This document shows, piece by piece, positions 7,793 through 17,137 of a stretch of DNA of 34,295 bases. Source of the DNA: Clostridia bacterium (GTDB lineage Bacteria > Bacillota > Clostridia > Oscillospirales > CAG-272); assembly GCA_017483125.1 (NCBI GenBank), contig JAFULU010000245.1, positions 1 to 34,295 on the forward strand, in the 5' to 3' direction. How positions within the stretch are numbered: position 1 is the first letter of the stretch; the number at the start of each line of letters is the position of its first letter. The notes below the pieces were generated by a model. It had not been told where the DNA came from. It saw nothing but the letters and a program-made list of their open reading frames with translations, and searched no databases. A program made the translations under genes and the position numbers.

Positions 7793-9091
7793 ATGCAATT
7801 TTTCGACCACGTAAAAGTCCACCTCAAAGCCGGCGACGGCGGGAACGGTGCCATTGCCTTCCACCGCGAGAAGTACGTCTCCCACGGCGGCCCCAGCGGC
7901 GGGGACGGCGGAAACGGCGGTAATATCGTCTTCCGTGTGGACAAAGGTACCAATACCCTGCTGGCTTACCGCTACAAGCACCACTTCACCGCCCAGAACG
8001 GCGGTAACGGTCAGCCCGAGAAGTTCCACGGTGCCAACGCCGAGGATCTGATCCTCCCTGTGCCCGAGGGTACGGTCATCAAGGACGCCGCCACGGGCAA
8101 GGTCATCCACGATATGTCCGAGAACGGCGGCGCGGACTATATCTGCTGTCACGGCGGCCGAGGGGGCTGGGGCAACCGCCACTTCGCCACCGCCACCCGC
8201 CAGGCTCCCCAGTTCGCCAAGAACGGCACCCGTGGCGAGGAGCGGGAGGTCCTCATGGAGCTGAAGATGATCGCCGACGTGGGCCTCATCGGCTACCCCA
8301 GCGTGGGCAAGTCCTCCCTGCTGGCCCGCATCAGCGCCGCCCGTCCCAAGATCGCCGACTACCACTTCACCACCCTTTCCCCCAATCTGGGCGTTGTCCA
8401 GGTGGCGGGAGGCGACGGCTTCGTGGCCGCCGATATCCCCGGACTCATTGACGGCGCCGCCGAGGGCGCGGGTCTGGGTCACGATTTCCTCCGCCACATC
8501 GACCGCTGCCGCCTGCTCCTCCACGTGGTGGACATCTCCTGCTTCGAGGGCAGAGATCCCATCGAGGACGTCAAGAACATCAACTCCGAGCTGGAGAAGT
8601 ACAGCCCCGAGCTGGCTACCCGCCCCCAGATCATCATCGCCAACAAGTGCGACGCCCTGGACGAGGAAGTGGTAGACGTGCAGGCCTTCGAGGACTTCGT
8701 GGACGAGAACGAGTGGGAGATGATCTACGTCTCCGCCGCCACGGGCGAGGGCATTCAGGACATGATCTTCCGCGTTTCCGAGCGGCTGAAGATGCTTCCC
8801 CCCATCACGGTCTACGAGAGCGAGGTGGACGAGCGCGAGGCGCTCCTGTCCGACATCGCGGGGGCTGGCGTCCAGGATACCGTCATCCGTCAGGAGAACC
8901 GCACCTTCTTCGTGGAGGGCGACTGGATCTACAACCTCATGGGCCGCATCAACTTCGACGATTACGAATCCCTCAACTACTTCCAGAGAGTCCTGCAGGA
9001 CAGCGGGATCTTCGATATGCTGGAGGCCAAGGGATGTCAGGATGGGGATACGGTTTCCATTTATGAGTTTGAGTTTGATTATGTGAAGTAA
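7793..9091 (+). CDS. obgE: GTPase ObgE/CgtA
   Basis: A 432-residue Obg-family GTPase involved in 50S ribosome assembly and growth control. The glycine-rich N-terminal Obg fold covers residues about 1-158 (FDHVKVHLKAGDGGNG, GGPSGGDGGNGGN). The G domain follows, with the P-loop GYPSVGKS at 167-174, FTTLSPNLG as switch I, DIPGLIDGA as G3 and NKCD as G4. The C-terminal OCT domain is at about 355-432. The start is ATG at 7793, preceded by AAAGGAG; an in-frame ATG at 7739 falls inside the end of the preceding gene and has no ribosome site. The Nudix gene begins two bases after the stop. Confidence 0.97.
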   Translation: MQFFDHVKVHLKAGDGGNGAIAFHREKYVSHGGPSGGDGGNGGNIVFRVDKGTNTLLAYRYKHHFTAQNGGNGQPEKFHGANAEDLILPVPEGTVIKDAATGKVIHDMSENGGADYICCHGGRGGWGNRHFATATRQAPQFAKNGTRGEEREVLMELKMIADVGLIGYPSVGKSSLLARISAARPKIADYHFTTLSPNLGVVQVAGGDGFVAADIPGLIDGAAEGAGLGHDFLRHIDRCRLLLHVVDISCFEGRDPIEDVKNINSELEKYSPELATRPQIIIANKCDALDEEVVDVQAFEDFVDENEWEMIYVSAATGEGIQDMIFRVSERLKMLPPITVYESEVDEREALLSDIAGAGVQDTVIRQENRTFFVEGDWIYNLMGRINFDDYESLNYFQRVLQDSGIFDMLEAKGCQDGDTVSIYEFEFDYVK

Positions 9092-9093
9092 CC

Positions 9094-9633
9094 ATGGAAA
9101 AACGAATCGTTCCCTTTACCGAATCCCCCGCATGGCCGATTCTGGCAGAGCTGACCGACGAAAATGTGCTCGGGACAGGCGGGCTTTCCTCTGCATTCCC
9201 CCGCCTGACCGCTCGTGCGATCCTGAAACGGGAGGACGGCCTGTTCGCGGTCATGTACGCCAAGAAATTCAATCTGTATTCCCTGCCCGGCGGCGGCATT
9301 GAGGGAGACGAATCCCCCGAAACAGCCATTGCCCGCGAGATATGGGAAGAAACGGGGCGTACCTGCGCCACGATCGAGCCTTTGGGCGTTGTTCTGGAAA
9401 ACCGGTTTCATGCCGATTACACACAAATTGATCATTACTTTGTTGTTACTACCAACGGAGAAGGCGGACAGTTACATTTAACTCCCAATGAAGAGCAAAA
9501 CGGTACACATCCTCAGTGGCATACTCTGGACGAGGTCGTTCACCTCATTCGTGACCGTGAGCATGACACCAATCAGCGCAAGTATCTGCAAGCACGGGAT
9601 GTAGCGGCATTATCCGCTTATCTCTCACGATGA
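9094..9633 (+). CDS. Nudix hydrolase
   Basis: A 179-residue protein with a perfect Nudix box at about residues 67-89: GGIEGDE, seven residues, then REIWEETG, matching GX5EX7REUXEEXGU. The enzyme therefore hydrolyses a nucleoside diphosphate linked to some other group. The substrate is not predictable, though house-cleaning of damaged nucleotides is common. An N-terminal extension of about 35 residues precedes the beta-strand LTARAILKREDGLFAVMY. It starts two bases after the obgE stop; its ribosome site would lie in the obgE coding end, so translational coupling is likely. Codon use is somewhat more AT-rich than in obgE. Confidence 0.93.
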   Translation: MEKRIVPFTESPAWPILAELTDENVLGTGGLSSAFPRLTARAILKREDGLFAVMYAKKFNLYSLPGGGIEGDESPETAIAREIWEETGRTCATIEPLGVVLENRFHADYTQIDHYFVVTTNGEGGQLHLTPNEEQNGTHPQWHTLDEVVHLIRDREHDTNQRKYLQARDVAALSAYLSR

Positions 9634-9637
9634 TTCC

Positions 9638-9748
9638 GTAGGGGAGGGGTTTCCCCTCCCGTCACTCCGAAAAATCAATATCGTCTTCATTTTGAATAAG
9701 TTTCGGGAGGGGAGACCCTCCCCTACAACAGACATCCCAACAATTTAC
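9638..9748. repeat. E5: GTAGGGGAGGG inverted repeat
   Basis: The left arm 9638-9661 starts GTAGGGGAGGGG and ends CCCCTCCCG. The right arm 9704-9726 is its near-exact inverted copy. Each arm is itself palindromic. The end at 9727-9748 (ACATCCCAACAATTTAC) resembles the right end of E3 with about nine bases missing, so E5 may be a decayed member of the same family. It starts four bases after the Nudix stop. The 39-nt interior is AT-rich with no recognisable feature. Confidence 0.75.
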
Positions 9749-9765
9749 ATAAGGAGGCCCCCACT

Positions 9766-10308
9766 ATGAACGTTTGGCACGACATCGACCCCGCCGAGAT
9801 CACCCCCACCGACTTTACCGCCGTTATCGAGATCCCCAAGGGCTCGTCCTGCAAGTACGAGCTGGACAAGAAGAACGGTATGCGCCGTCTCGACCGTGTG
9901 CTCTACACCGCCACTCACTACCCCGCCAACTACGGCTTCATCCCCCGCACCTACGCCGACGACGGCGACCCGCTGGACGTGCTGGTGTTGTGCGCCGAGC
10001 CCATCTACCCCATGACCCTGGTGCAGGTCTACCCCATCGGCTGTATGCGTATGTACGACGGCGGCAAGCTGGACGACAAGATCATCGCGGTTCCCTTCTC
10101 GGATCCCACCTACCACGGCATCAAGTCCATCGACGAGCTGCCCTCCCATATTTTTGACGAAATCATGCACTTCTTTACCGTCTACAAGCAGCTGGAGAAC
10201 AAGCAGACCGCCGTTAAGGAGCTCTTCGATCGCCGCGAGGCCGAGGAGATCATCCAGATGTGCATCAACCAGTACAACGAGAAGTTCGTAGTCTCTCAGG
10301 GCGAATAA
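9766..10308 (+). CDS. ppa: Inorganic pyrophosphatase (family I)
   Basis: A 180-residue soluble family I pyrophosphatase, which splits inorganic pyrophosphate to phosphate and pulls biosynthetic reactions forward. The family signature D-G-D-P-L-D-V is at residues 66-72 (DDGDPLDVLV). Other conserved parts are EIPKGSSCKYELDKK near the N-terminus, YPANYGFIPRTY, and MYDGGKLDDKIIAVPFSDP. Length is typical (about 170-200). The start ATG has AAGGAGGCCCCC upstream. The GH43-like lipoprotein gene begins three bases after its stop, so the two are probably co-translated. Confidence 0.97.
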   Translation: MNVWHDIDPAEITPTDFTAVIEIPKGSSCKYELDKKNGMRRLDRVLYTATHYPANYGFIPRTYADDGDPLDVLVLCAEPIYPMTLVQVYPIGCMRMYDGGKLDDKIIAVPFSDPTYHGIKSIDELPSHIFDEIMHFFTVYKQLENKQTAVKELFDRREAEEIIQMCINQYNEKFVVSQGE

Positions 10309-10311
10309 GTC

Positions 10312-11523
10312 ATGAGAAAGCTGACGATCAAGCAGGCCGCCGCCGCGGTGCTGGCCCTTCTGACCCTGCTTCTGGCCTCCTGTGACCCCTCGGGAGACGG
10401 AAACGCCACCGAAGCCCCCACCGAGAGCGGTGAGGTGACTACCCCCGCCGCGGAGGACGTGACCGCCGACCCCGACACCGAGGCTCCCACCGAGACCTCC
10501 ACCGAGGAGGAGTCCGAGGCTCCCACCGAGGAAGAAACAGAAAGCGAGGCATTCGTGATGGGCACCCTGCAGAATCCCCTTTCCGCAAACGCCGCCGCCG
10601 ATCCCGTGGTGGTCTACCACGAGGGCTACTACTACGCCACCTACACCGAGGCCATCGGTATTTCCCTCTTCCGCAGTAAGGATCTGAAGACCCTTCTCAC
10701 CGATGAGAAGATCACGGTCATGAACCTGAACGAAACGGTACAGGGCAATATCTGGGCCCCCGAGCTCCACTACAACCCCGCCACCGATCGCTGGTACATC
10801 TACGCCAGCGGCTCCACGAACGGCTGGGACTTCTTCACCATCCGTATGTTCTGTCTGGAGTCCAAGACGAACGATCCCTTCGGCGAGTATGTATTCAAGG
10901 GCTTCACCGATCCCAACACTCTGGCCATCGACCAGACCGTGTTCTACGACGAGCAGAGCGGCACCCTGTACACCGCCTTCTCCCAGTTCACCGACAAGGG
11001 GCAGGTCATCACCCTGGCTGTGATGGAGAACCCCTGGACGGTGTCGGACAAGCGCATCGAGGTATCCTTCCCCCGCTACGAATGGGAGCGGCTGGGCAAG
11101 ACCGAAAACAAGGACGAGCGGGTCAACGAGGGCCCCGTGTTCCTGTACCGTAACGGCAAGCTCTGCCTGCTCTACTCCGCCAGCGGCTGTTGGTCGGAGT
11201 ACTACTGCTTGGGTCTTCTGGAATTCACGGGAGACGACTTCACCGAGGAGAGCGTCATGCGCCGTACCAACTGGAAAAAGAGCAGTCAGCCCGTCTTCCA
11301 GGCCGCGAACGAGGTCTACGGCGTGGGGCATTGCTTCTTCTTCGACACCCCCGACGGGCAGACCTGGATCTCCTACCACGGTATGCACACCCCCGACGCG
11401 GGTGAGGCGGGACGGTATATGTATATCCAGCCCATCGACTTTGACGAGAAGGGTCTGCCCGTGCTGGGTGAGCCTTTGTCCAGAGATACCGTGATCGAGT
11501 ATCCGCTGACAAAAAAGGAGTGA
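10312..11523 (+). CDS. GH43-like glycoside hydrolase lipoprotein
   Basis: A 403-residue exported lipoprotein. A signal peptide ends in the lipobox LLASC with Cys24. Residues about 25-82 are a Thr/Pro/Glu-rich linker. The catalytic part has five-bladed-propeller features of glycoside hydrolase family 43: NAAADPVVVYHEGYYY with Asp97 as likely general base, NIWAPELHY, Asp207 in IDQTVF as likely pKa modulator, and Glu273 in NEGPVFLYRNGK as likely general acid. The spacing of the three acids fits GH43. These enzymes typically remove arabinose or xylose from plant polysaccharides; the exact substrate is unknown. It starts three bases after ppa, and its TGA stop is followed directly by the next gene. 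Confidence 0.85.
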   Translation: MRKLTIKQAAAAVLALLTLLLASCDPSGDGNATEAPTESGEVTTPAAEDVTADPDTEAPTETSTEEESEAPTEEETESEAFVMGTLQNPLSANAAADPVVVYHEGYYYATYTEAIGISLFRSKDLKTLLTDEKITVMNLNETVQGNIWAPELHYNPATDRWYIYASGSTNGWDFFTIRMFCLESKTNDPFGEYVFKGFTDPNTLAIDQTVFYDEQSGTLYTAFSQFTDKGQVITLAVMENPWTVSDKRIEVSFPRYEWERLGKTENKDERVNEGPVFLYRNGKLCLLYSASGCWSEYYCLGLLEFTGDDFTEESVMRRTNWKKSSQPVFQAANEVYGVGHCFFFDTPDGQTWISYHGMHTPDAGEAGRYMYIQPIDFDEKGLPVLGEPLSRDTVIEYPLTKKE

Positions 11524-11525
11524 GT

Positions 11526-12149
11526 ATGCCGATCCCCGAATACTTACAAAAATACGCTGTGGATCCGCAGACAAAGAAGGGCCGCACGGCGTTCGATCTG
11601 CGGTGTACTTGCGGACACGAGCTGTTCCATGCCTCCCGCAGGGCCGAGACCAAGGAAGAAAAGCGATTGGTCAAGCCCTACTACGATTATTTGCTGACGG
11701 TCTTCAGCGGTCCCCGCAAGGTAACCAAGGACGAGGACGGCACCGTCCGCCATTGGCACACCGAGGACGGCGTATGGGTGGAGGACAACTACCCCGAACG
11801 GCCCTTCTTTGCGGGGATTGAGGTCTTCCGCGTGACCTGCGCCGCCTGCGGCCACGAGATCACGGTCTTTGACTCCCGCTACCACGGCTACGATGCCCTG
11901 TACTGTGACGGGCTGACCCCCGAGGCCAGGGACTACGAGCCAACCCTCCTCCCCACGGGCAGCCGCGACGGCTCCCCCATGAGGATCGCCCTCAGGCTGG
12001 AGCATGACGAGTCCCTTGAGGAATTTCGGGAGAACGTGGGCGCCGAGGCGACGCCCGAGGAATACGCCAACGCCTTCACCTGGATATGGATCTACGGGAT
12101 GGGCGAGAATGGCAAAAAGAAGAAGCTGTTTGAGTCCGAAACGGCGTAA
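11526..12149 (+). CDS. Hypothetical protein with CxC and CxxC motifs
   Basis: A 207-residue protein that I do not recognise. Cysteine pairs C27-x-C29 (RCTCGHELFHASRR) and a later CAACGHEI suggest a zinc-ribbon-like fold. The later part has DSRYHGYDALYCDGLTPEARDYEP and a C-terminal helical stretch. There is no signal peptide. I choose ATG at 11526, five bases after AAGGAG; a GTG at 11520 in the same frame overlaps that ribosome site. The ribosome site lies in the end of the GH43-like gene, so coupling is likely. A role cannot be inferred from context. Confidence 0.75.
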   Translation: MPIPEYLQKYAVDPQTKKGRTAFDLRCTCGHELFHASRRAETKEEKRLVKPYYDYLLTVFSGPRKVTKDEDGTVRHWHTEDGVWVEDNYPERPFFAGIEVFRVTCAACGHEITVFDSRYHGYDALYCDGLTPEARDYEPTLLPTGSRDGSPMRIALRLEHDESLEEFRENVGAEATPEEYANAFTWIWIYGMGENGKKKKLFESETA

Positions 12150-12185
12150 CGTCCCGACCACAGACCCACATAGTAAGGAGAGATC

Positions 12186-13820
12186 ATGAATATGAACCGT
12201 ACGAAAAGTCTTCTGCTCCTGTTCAGCATCCTGACTATCTGCGCCATCCTCTGCGCCTGCGATCCCGCCGATACGCCCGACACACTTCCCGACGCTACGG
12301 TGGATGCTGTGACCGACACGACCCGGGTTCCCGCCGATACGCCCACCGAGGCTCCCACGGACGCGCCCACGGAAGCCCCCACAGAGCCCGAAACCGAGCC
12401 CGAGGTATTGGTCTCCGCCCCCGCTCCCAAGAGGATCCTGGATCAGCTGGCGGGGCGGGTCTCCCCCCGCTGGATCTCATCGGTCTGTATGCAGGTCACC
12501 CTCCCTGAGCAGGATATCGACACGGTGAAGGACGCCTTCCAAAAGGAGGGCTACATCACCGCCGCCACCACTCCTGCCCACGGCACCAAGCTGGGGACCG
12601 CTGTGCTGAAAAGTCTGGAGCACGTGGTCACCCTCATAGAGACCGCCGACGGCTCCCTTCACGTTCTGTGGGAGAAGACCGATGCCGTTACCACCGATCC
12701 CCTGTATGCCGTCCGTGACACCGAGCGGGGCGACGTGACCATGGTCCAGATCGGCATCGCCCGCGGGGATCAGAAGGACAACCCCATGATCGGTATGTGC
12801 TACGTCTACCGCCTGTCCGACGGCACCGCCCTCATCATCGACGGCGGCATCAACAGCACGGACTGCTCGGTCAATCTGTTCCGCACCCTGCAACAGCTGG
12901 ACATCGCACGGGACGGGGACGGTAAGTACCGCATCACCGCCTGGATCTTCACCCACGGCCACGCCGACCACATGGGCACCTTCAAGCGGTTCTCCGCCCA
13001 GTACGCCGACCGCACCGACCTTACCTACGTCATGTACAGCTTCCCCACCGAGGAGGTGGCCCCCAAGGGCAACACCACGGGAGAGGAGTTCGCCGAGATC
13101 GTCCGCGCGTCCTACCCCAACGCCCGACGGGTCAGCCCCCACGCGGGCCTCACCTACTTCTTCGGTAACCTCAAGATCCATATGCTCTACGCCCCCGAGC
13201 TGCTGTACAACTCCCCCGAAGGGGTAAATTACTTCAACACCACTTCCCTGCTCTTCCGCATCGAGGCCAACGGCCAGAGCGTCCTTCACATGGGCGACGC
13301 CAGCGAGGCGGCCTCCAAGGCGGCGTGGGTCAACAGCGAGACCGCCGCCTTCAAGAGCAACGCCCTCCAGATTACCCACCACGGACTGTACACAGGCCCC
13401 GACAGCCACGACTGGGGCTACATGAGAAAGCTCTACACCGCCACCGATGCCGAGATCGGTCTGCTCCCCATGGGTACCCGCAACCCCGGGGATGGCCGCA
13501 ACGGCCGCCACACCGTGCTGGTGGGCTGGGGCATGGCGGGCTATCAGGTCTCCTTCGTCATAGACAAGAAGGACAACCGCGGCGGCGCGTCCACCGATCA
13601 GGCCTACTACGACAGATTCGTCGCCGATGTGGCGGCGGGAACGGCTGACCGCGAGACCCTCTTCGGCTACGACGGCATCAATACCGTCAAGAACCGATCG
13701 GGCATGGTGACCTACATTTCCGCAAGCGAGGACGCCCCCATGGCCACGGTCTTCAACCTGGGAGAGGGCGGCTTTACGGTGGTATCCAACGGGAAGCTGG
13801 ACACTTGGCTGGGTGAGTGA
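12186..13820 (+). CDS. Metallo-beta-lactamase-fold lipoprotein
   Basis: A 544-residue exported lipoprotein. The signal peptide ends AILCAC with Cys25 as the lipidation site. A Thr/Pro/Glu-rich linker (TEAPTDAPTEAPTEPE) runs to about residue 80. The enzyme domain starts near 180 and has the metal motif HGHADH (His257, His259, Asp261, His262), then LHMGDAS and ALQITHHG. That order matches the two-metal hydrolases related to ComEC's C-terminal domain. Residues about 85-170 form a separate unrecognised region. The substrate is unknown. The start follows AAGGAGAGATC. It is the last gene before the glyQS promoter; no clear terminator was seen after it. Confidence 0.87.
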   Translation: MNMNRTKSLLLLFSILTICAILCACDPADTPDTLPDATVDAVTDTTRVPADTPTEAPTDAPTEAPTEPETEPEVLVSAPAPKRILDQLAGRVSPRWISSVCMQVTLPEQDIDTVKDAFQKEGYITAATTPAHGTKLGTAVLKSLEHVVTLIETADGSLHVLWEKTDAVTTDPLYAVRDTERGDVTMVQIGIARGDQKDNPMIGMCYVYRLSDGTALIIDGGINSTDCSVNLFRTLQQLDIARDGDGKYRITAWIFTHGHADHMGTFKRFSAQYADRTDLTYVMYSFPTEEVAPKGNTTGEEFAEIVRASYPNARRVSPHAGLTYFFGNLKIHMLYAPELLYNSPEGVNYFNTTSLLFRIEANGQSVLHMGDASEAASKAAWVNSETAAFKSNALQITHHGLYTGPDSHDWGYMRKLYTATDAEIGLLPMGTRNPGDGRNGRHTVLVGWGMAGYQVSFVIDKKDNRGGASTDQAYYDRFVADVAAGTADRETLFGYDGINTVKNRSGMVTYISASEDAPMATVFNLGEGGFTVVSNGKLDTWLGE

Positions 13821-13858
13821 TCTTCCCTTCATATCGGTAAGATTTTCCCTTTTTGCCC

Positions 13859-13887
13859 TTGACAAATCCGCTTTCATGTGGTACAAT
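13859..13887 (+). promoter_or_regulatory. Sigma-A promoter for glyQS
   Basis: TTGACA (13859-13864), 17-bp spacer, TACAAT (13882-13887), with TGTGG just before the -10. The leader to the glyQS start is only about 45-50 nt, too short for a T-box riboswitch. Confidence 0.88.
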
Positions 13888-13938
13888 ACTAATTGATTTT
13901 TAATTCCGCGAAATACTGTAAGAGAGGTATATAGAATC

Positions 13939-15336
13939 ATGGATAATTCCGCAAAGACTATGGACAAAATCGTCGCGCTGTGTAAGAACCGCGGCTTCAT
14001 CTTCCCCGGCTCCGAGATCTACGGCGGTCTCGCCAACTCCTGGGACTACGGCCCCCTGGGCGTTGAGTTCAAGAACAACGTCAAGCGCGCCTGGTGGAAG
14101 AAGTTCGTCCAGGAGTGCCGCTACAACGTGGGTCTGGACTCCGCCATCATCATGAACCCCCAGACTTGGGTGGCTTCGGGTCACCTGGGCGGCTTCTCGG
14201 ATCCCCTCATGGACTGCAAGGTCTGCCGCACCCGCCACAGAGCCGACAAGCTCATCGAGGACTACGCCTTCCAGAACGGTCTGGAGGACAACCCCGCCGG
14301 CTGGACCGACGACGAGATGATGGCCTATATCAAGGAAAAGCACATCGTCTGCCCCTCCTGCGGCAGCGGTGACTTCACCTCCATCCGTAAGTTCAACCTC
14401 ATGTTCAAGACCTTCATCGGTGTCACCGAGGACTCCTCCAACACCGTGTACCTCCGTCCCGAGACGGCTCAGGGTATCTTCGTTCAGTTCAAGAACGTAG
14501 CCCGCTCCACCCGCCGCAAGATGCCCTTCGGCGTGGCCCAGATCGGTAAGTCCTTCCGCAACGAGATCACCCCCGGTAACTTCGTGTTCCGTACCCGTGA
14601 GTTCGAGCAGATGGAGCTGGAGTTCTTCTGCAAGCCCGGCACCGATCTCGAGTGGTTCCAGTACTGGAGATCCTACTGCGAGCAGTGGCTCTACAACCTG
14701 GGTATGCGCCGCGAGAACCTGCGTCTGCGCGACCACAGCCCCGAGGAGCTGTGCTTCTACTCCAAGGGTACCACCGATATCGAGTTCCTGTTCCCCTTCG
14801 GCTGGGGCGAGCTCTGGGGTATCGCCGACCGTACCGACTACGACCTGACCCAGCACCAGACCGTGTCGGGCGAGTCCATGGAGTTCTTCGATCCCGAGAC
14901 TAACGAGAAGTACATTCCCTACGTTGTCGAGCCTTCTCTGGGTGCCGACCGCGTGGCTCTGGCCTTCCTCTGCGACGCCTACGACGAGGAGATCGTGGAT
15001 CCCGCCAAGAACGACGTCCGCGTGGTGCTCCACCTCCATCCCGCTCTGGCTCCCGTCAAGGCCGCCGTCCTGCCCCTGTCCAAGAAGCTCTCGGACAAGG
15101 CTCTGGAGGTCTACGACGAGCTGGCCAAGTACTTCAACATGGAGTTCGACGAGACCGGCTCCATCGGTAAGCGCTACCGCCGCCAGGACGAGATCGGTAC
15201 TCCCCTCTGCATTACCTACGACTTCGAGTCCGAGACCGACGGCTGCGTGACCGTCCGCGACCGCGACACCATGGAGCAGGTGAGACTGCCCATCTCCGAG
15301 CTGAAGGCTTATATTGAGAAGACCATCGCATTCTGA
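13939..15336 (+). CDS. glyQS: Glycyl-tRNA synthetase, single-chain (homodimer) type
   Basis: A 465-residue class II aminoacyl-tRNA synthetase of the eukaryote/archaea-like alpha2 type, which charges tRNA-Gly. Clear family blocks are [69 protein letters not shown] (motif 2 region) and [15 protein letters not shown] (motif 3 region). The anticodon-binding domain is at about 365-465. Two cysteine pairs occur near residues 94-97 (CKVC) and 138-141 (CPSC). Length is normal (about 455-465). The leader is short and carries no T-box. The RadC-family gene follows after 92 nt. Confidence 0.97.
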   Translation: MDNSAKTMDKIVALCKNRGFIFPGSEIYGGLANSWDYGPLGVEFKNNVKRAWWKKFVQECRYNVGLDSAIIMNPQTWVASGHLGGFSDPLMDCKVCRTRHRADKLIEDYAFQNGLEDNPAGWTDDEMMAYIKEKHIVCPSCGSGDFTSIRKFNLMFKTFIGVTEDSSNTVYLRPETAQGIFVQFKNVARSTRRKMPFGVAQIGKSFRNEITPGNFVFRTREFEQMELEFFCKPGTDLEWFQYWRSYCEQWLYNLGMRRENLRLRDHSPEELCFYSKGTTDIEFLFPFGWGELWGIADRTDYDLTQHQTVSGESMEFFDPETNEKYIPYVVEPSLGADRVALAFLCDAYDEEIVDPAKNDVRVVLHLHPALAPVKAAVLPLSKKLSDKALEVYDELAKYFNMEFDETGSIGKRYRRQDEIGTPLCITYDFESETDGCVTVRDRDTMEQVRLPISELKAYIEKTIAF

Positions 15337-15354
15337 TCTCGCATGAAAATGGGT

Positions 15355-15386
15355 GGGCGCGGCTGAAAGGCTTGCGCCCGCTCTTT
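15355..15386 (+). terminator. Weak hairpin between glyQS and radC
   Basis: GGGCGC (15355-15360) pairs with GCGCCC (15374-15379) over a 13-nt loop, followed by GCTCTTTCC. The T-run is poor, so this may be only a partial terminator or an attenuating hairpin. Confidence 0.4.
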
Positions 15387-15428
15387 CCGTTTCGTCAACA
15401 ATCTAATTCAATCAACAAGGAGACGATC

Positions 15429-16193
15429 ATGGTAACCCAAGAAACACCTGTCAAGAATCCACACGCGGGACACCGCAAAAGACTCCGTGAGCGCTACGCC
15501 CGCTCGGGCATGGAGGATTTCGCGCCCCACGAGGTGTTGGAGCTGCTCCTCACCTACGCCATCCCCCGCATTGACGTCAACCCGATGGCTCATGCTCTCA
15601 TTGAGAAATTCGGCTCGGTGGCGGGGGTTCTGGATGCTACCGTGGAGGATCTCCGCAAGGTAGACGGCGTGGGCCCCGAGGCGGCAATGTTTCTCAAAAT
15701 GCTCCCCGAGGTGTTCCGCCATTATCAGCTGTCGGGCTATGACGACAAAGAAACCTACGATACCGTAGCCAAGCTGGGAGACTACCTCCGCGCCCTGTAC
15801 ACGGGGGTCACGGTGGAGCGGGTCTACCTGATCCTTTTGGATAACGCTCTGAAGATCAAGGGCTGCATCCCGCTGGGCGAAGGCTCGGTGAACTGCTCCT
15901 CGGTGACGGTGCGGTCCATCGCCGAAAAAGCCCTCCTAGGGAACGCCTCCGCGGTGGTGCTGGCCCACAACCATCCCAGAGGGCTGGCCATCCCCTCCGG
16001 CGCGGACCTGGAGGTCACCCAGACCGTGGAGTGCGCCCTGGAGACCATCGGAGTGCCCCTTCTGGAGCACTTGATCGTCACCGAGAACAGCTACGCCCCC
16101 ATCCTGCGCCATCACAAGGGACTTTTGCGATCCTCCCCCAAGACGGGGCAGATCGACAAGGCGTTCTATCAGCGGTTCTATGGGGAGGATTGA
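15429..16193 (+). CDS. radC: RadC family (JAB/MPN metalloprotease-like) protein
   Basis: A 254-residue RadC/UPF0758 protein. A helix-hairpin-helix-like N-terminal half (HKRLRERYARSGMEDF-like start, then RKVDGVGPEAAMFL) precedes the C-terminal JAMM domain. The metal motif is H180-x-H182-P-R-G...S..D (AHNHPRGLAIPSGADLEVT). The historical link to DNA repair is doubtful, and a peptidase-like activity is only inferred. ATG at 15429 is preceded by AAGGAGACGATC; an upstream in-frame ATG at 15372 has no ribosome site and would translate the glyQS downstream hairpin. It probably shares a transcript with glyQS and is followed by a strong terminator. Confidence 0.92.
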   Translation: MVTQETPVKNPHAGHRKRLRERYARSGMEDFAPHEVLELLLTYAIPRIDVNPMAHALIEKFGSVAGVLDATVEDLRKVDGVGPEAAMFLKMLPEVFRHYQLSGYDDKETYDTVAKLGDYLRALYTGVTVERVYLILLDNALKIKGCIPLGEGSVNCSSVTVRSIAEKALLGNASAVVLAHNHPRGLAIPSGADLEVTQTVECALETIGVPLLEHLIVTENSYAPILRHHKGLLRSSPKTGQIDKAFYQRFYGED

Positions 16194-16202
16194 ATCAAAC
16201 AG

Positions 16203-16235
16203 AACAGAGCTTTTCACGAAAGGCTCTGTTTTTTT
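16203..16235 (+). terminator. Rho-independent terminator after radC
   Basis: AACAGAGC (16203-16210) pairs with GCTCTGTT (16223-16230), with inner TTT/AAA pairs, followed by a run of seven T. Confidence 0.92.
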
Positions 16236-16256
16236 GCACAAATTTCCCCAAACCCC

Positions 16257-16285
16257 TTGCAATTTGCTTCGAAATTGTGTATGAT
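16257..16285 (+). promoter_or_regulatory. Sigma-A promoter for the MBL-ThuA run
   Basis: TTGCAA (16257-16262), 17-bp spacer, TATGAT (16280-16285), about 30 nt before the next start codon. Confidence 0.72.
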
Positions 16286-16317
16286 ATATATAATCTGAAA
16301 GCAAAGGAGCGCGCACC

Positions 16318-17106
16318 ATGAAGGTCACCTTTCTCGGCACCGGCGCGGCCGACTGGGACATCCATGCTTTTGTTCCCGGTCAGTTCCACCGCCGCTTTTC
16401 CTCGGCTCTGATCAATGACGATCTGCTCATTGATCCCGGCCCCCATATCTTCCATTTCTGTGAGCAGAACGGCACCCCCGACCTGCTGGACGGTGTGAAG
16501 AACATCATCGTCACCCACTCCCACGGGGACCATTTCACCCCCGAGACGGTAGCCAAGCTCTGCGTGGGCAAAGACTGCACGGTCTGGGCGGATCCCGCCT
16601 GCAAGCGCAAGCTGATCCGTGTGCTGGGGGAGGAGACCGCTGAAAAGATCAGTTTTGTGGAGACGGTCCGCAACCGCGACTACGAGATCGGGGACTACAA
16701 GGTCACCTCCCTGCGCTCCAACCACGCCACCGAGGACCCCGACGAGGATACCCGCCTGTACCTCATTGAGGAGAATGGCCGCATCCTCTACTACGGCTGT
16801 GACTCGGCCTGGATCCCCACGGTCTCCTGGAACGTCATCCGCGAAAAGCCCGTCAACGCCATGGTGCTGGAGCTGACCTGCGGCGAGACCGCCACCTACG
16901 ACTGGCGCATCTTCGAGCACAACACCCCCGAGATGCTGGAGATCATGCTGACCATGTTCCGCAAGTACAATCTCTTCGCCCCCGATGTGAAGTATTACGT
17001 CTCCCACCTGGCGCGAACGCTCCACACCGACCACGAGGGCCTTGTGAAGTATCTGGAGCCTATGGGGGTCACACCTGCCTACGACGGGTTCAGCTTTGAA
17101 GTGTAG
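16318..17106 (+). CDS. Metallo-beta-lactamase-fold hydrolase (PhnP/RNase Z-like)
   Basis: A 262-residue cytoplasmic metal-dependent hydrolase. It begins MKVTFLGTGAADW, as in the PhnP/RNase Z-like branch. The metal site HSHGDH is His67, His69, Asp71 and His72. Later ligands are probably His in SNHATED, Asp in YYGCDSAW, and a C-terminal His in VSHLARTLHTDH. It lacks a signal peptide. Substrates in this branch include phosphodiesters, but none can be assigned here. The start follows AAAGGAGCGCGCACC, and it heads the transcript from the promoter at 16257. Confidence 0.88.
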   Translation: MKVTFLGTGAADWDIHAFVPGQFHRRFSSALINDDLLIDPGPHIFHFCEQNGTPDLLDGVKNIIVTHSHGDHFTPETVAKLCVGKDCTVWADPACKRKLIRVLGEETAEKISFVETVRNRDYEIGDYKVTSLRSNHATEDPDEDTRLYLIEENGRILYYGCDSAWIPTVSWNVIREKPVNAMVLELTCGETATYDWRIFEHNTPEMLEIMLTMFRKYNLFAPDVKYYVSHLARTLHTDHEGLVKYLEPMGVTPAYDGFSFEV

Positions 17107-17137
17107 TCTACCATAATATCATAGGAGGAAATCCATC

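Noticed and set aside
9745..11574. A 609-residue minus-strand open frame across ppa and the GH43-like gene.
   Set aside because: It overlaps two well-supported genes and has Gly/Val/Leu-rich composition typical of antisense frames.
13888..13938. T-box riboswitch before glyQS.
   Set aside because: The leader is only about 50 nt and has neither a specifier stem nor an antiterminator.
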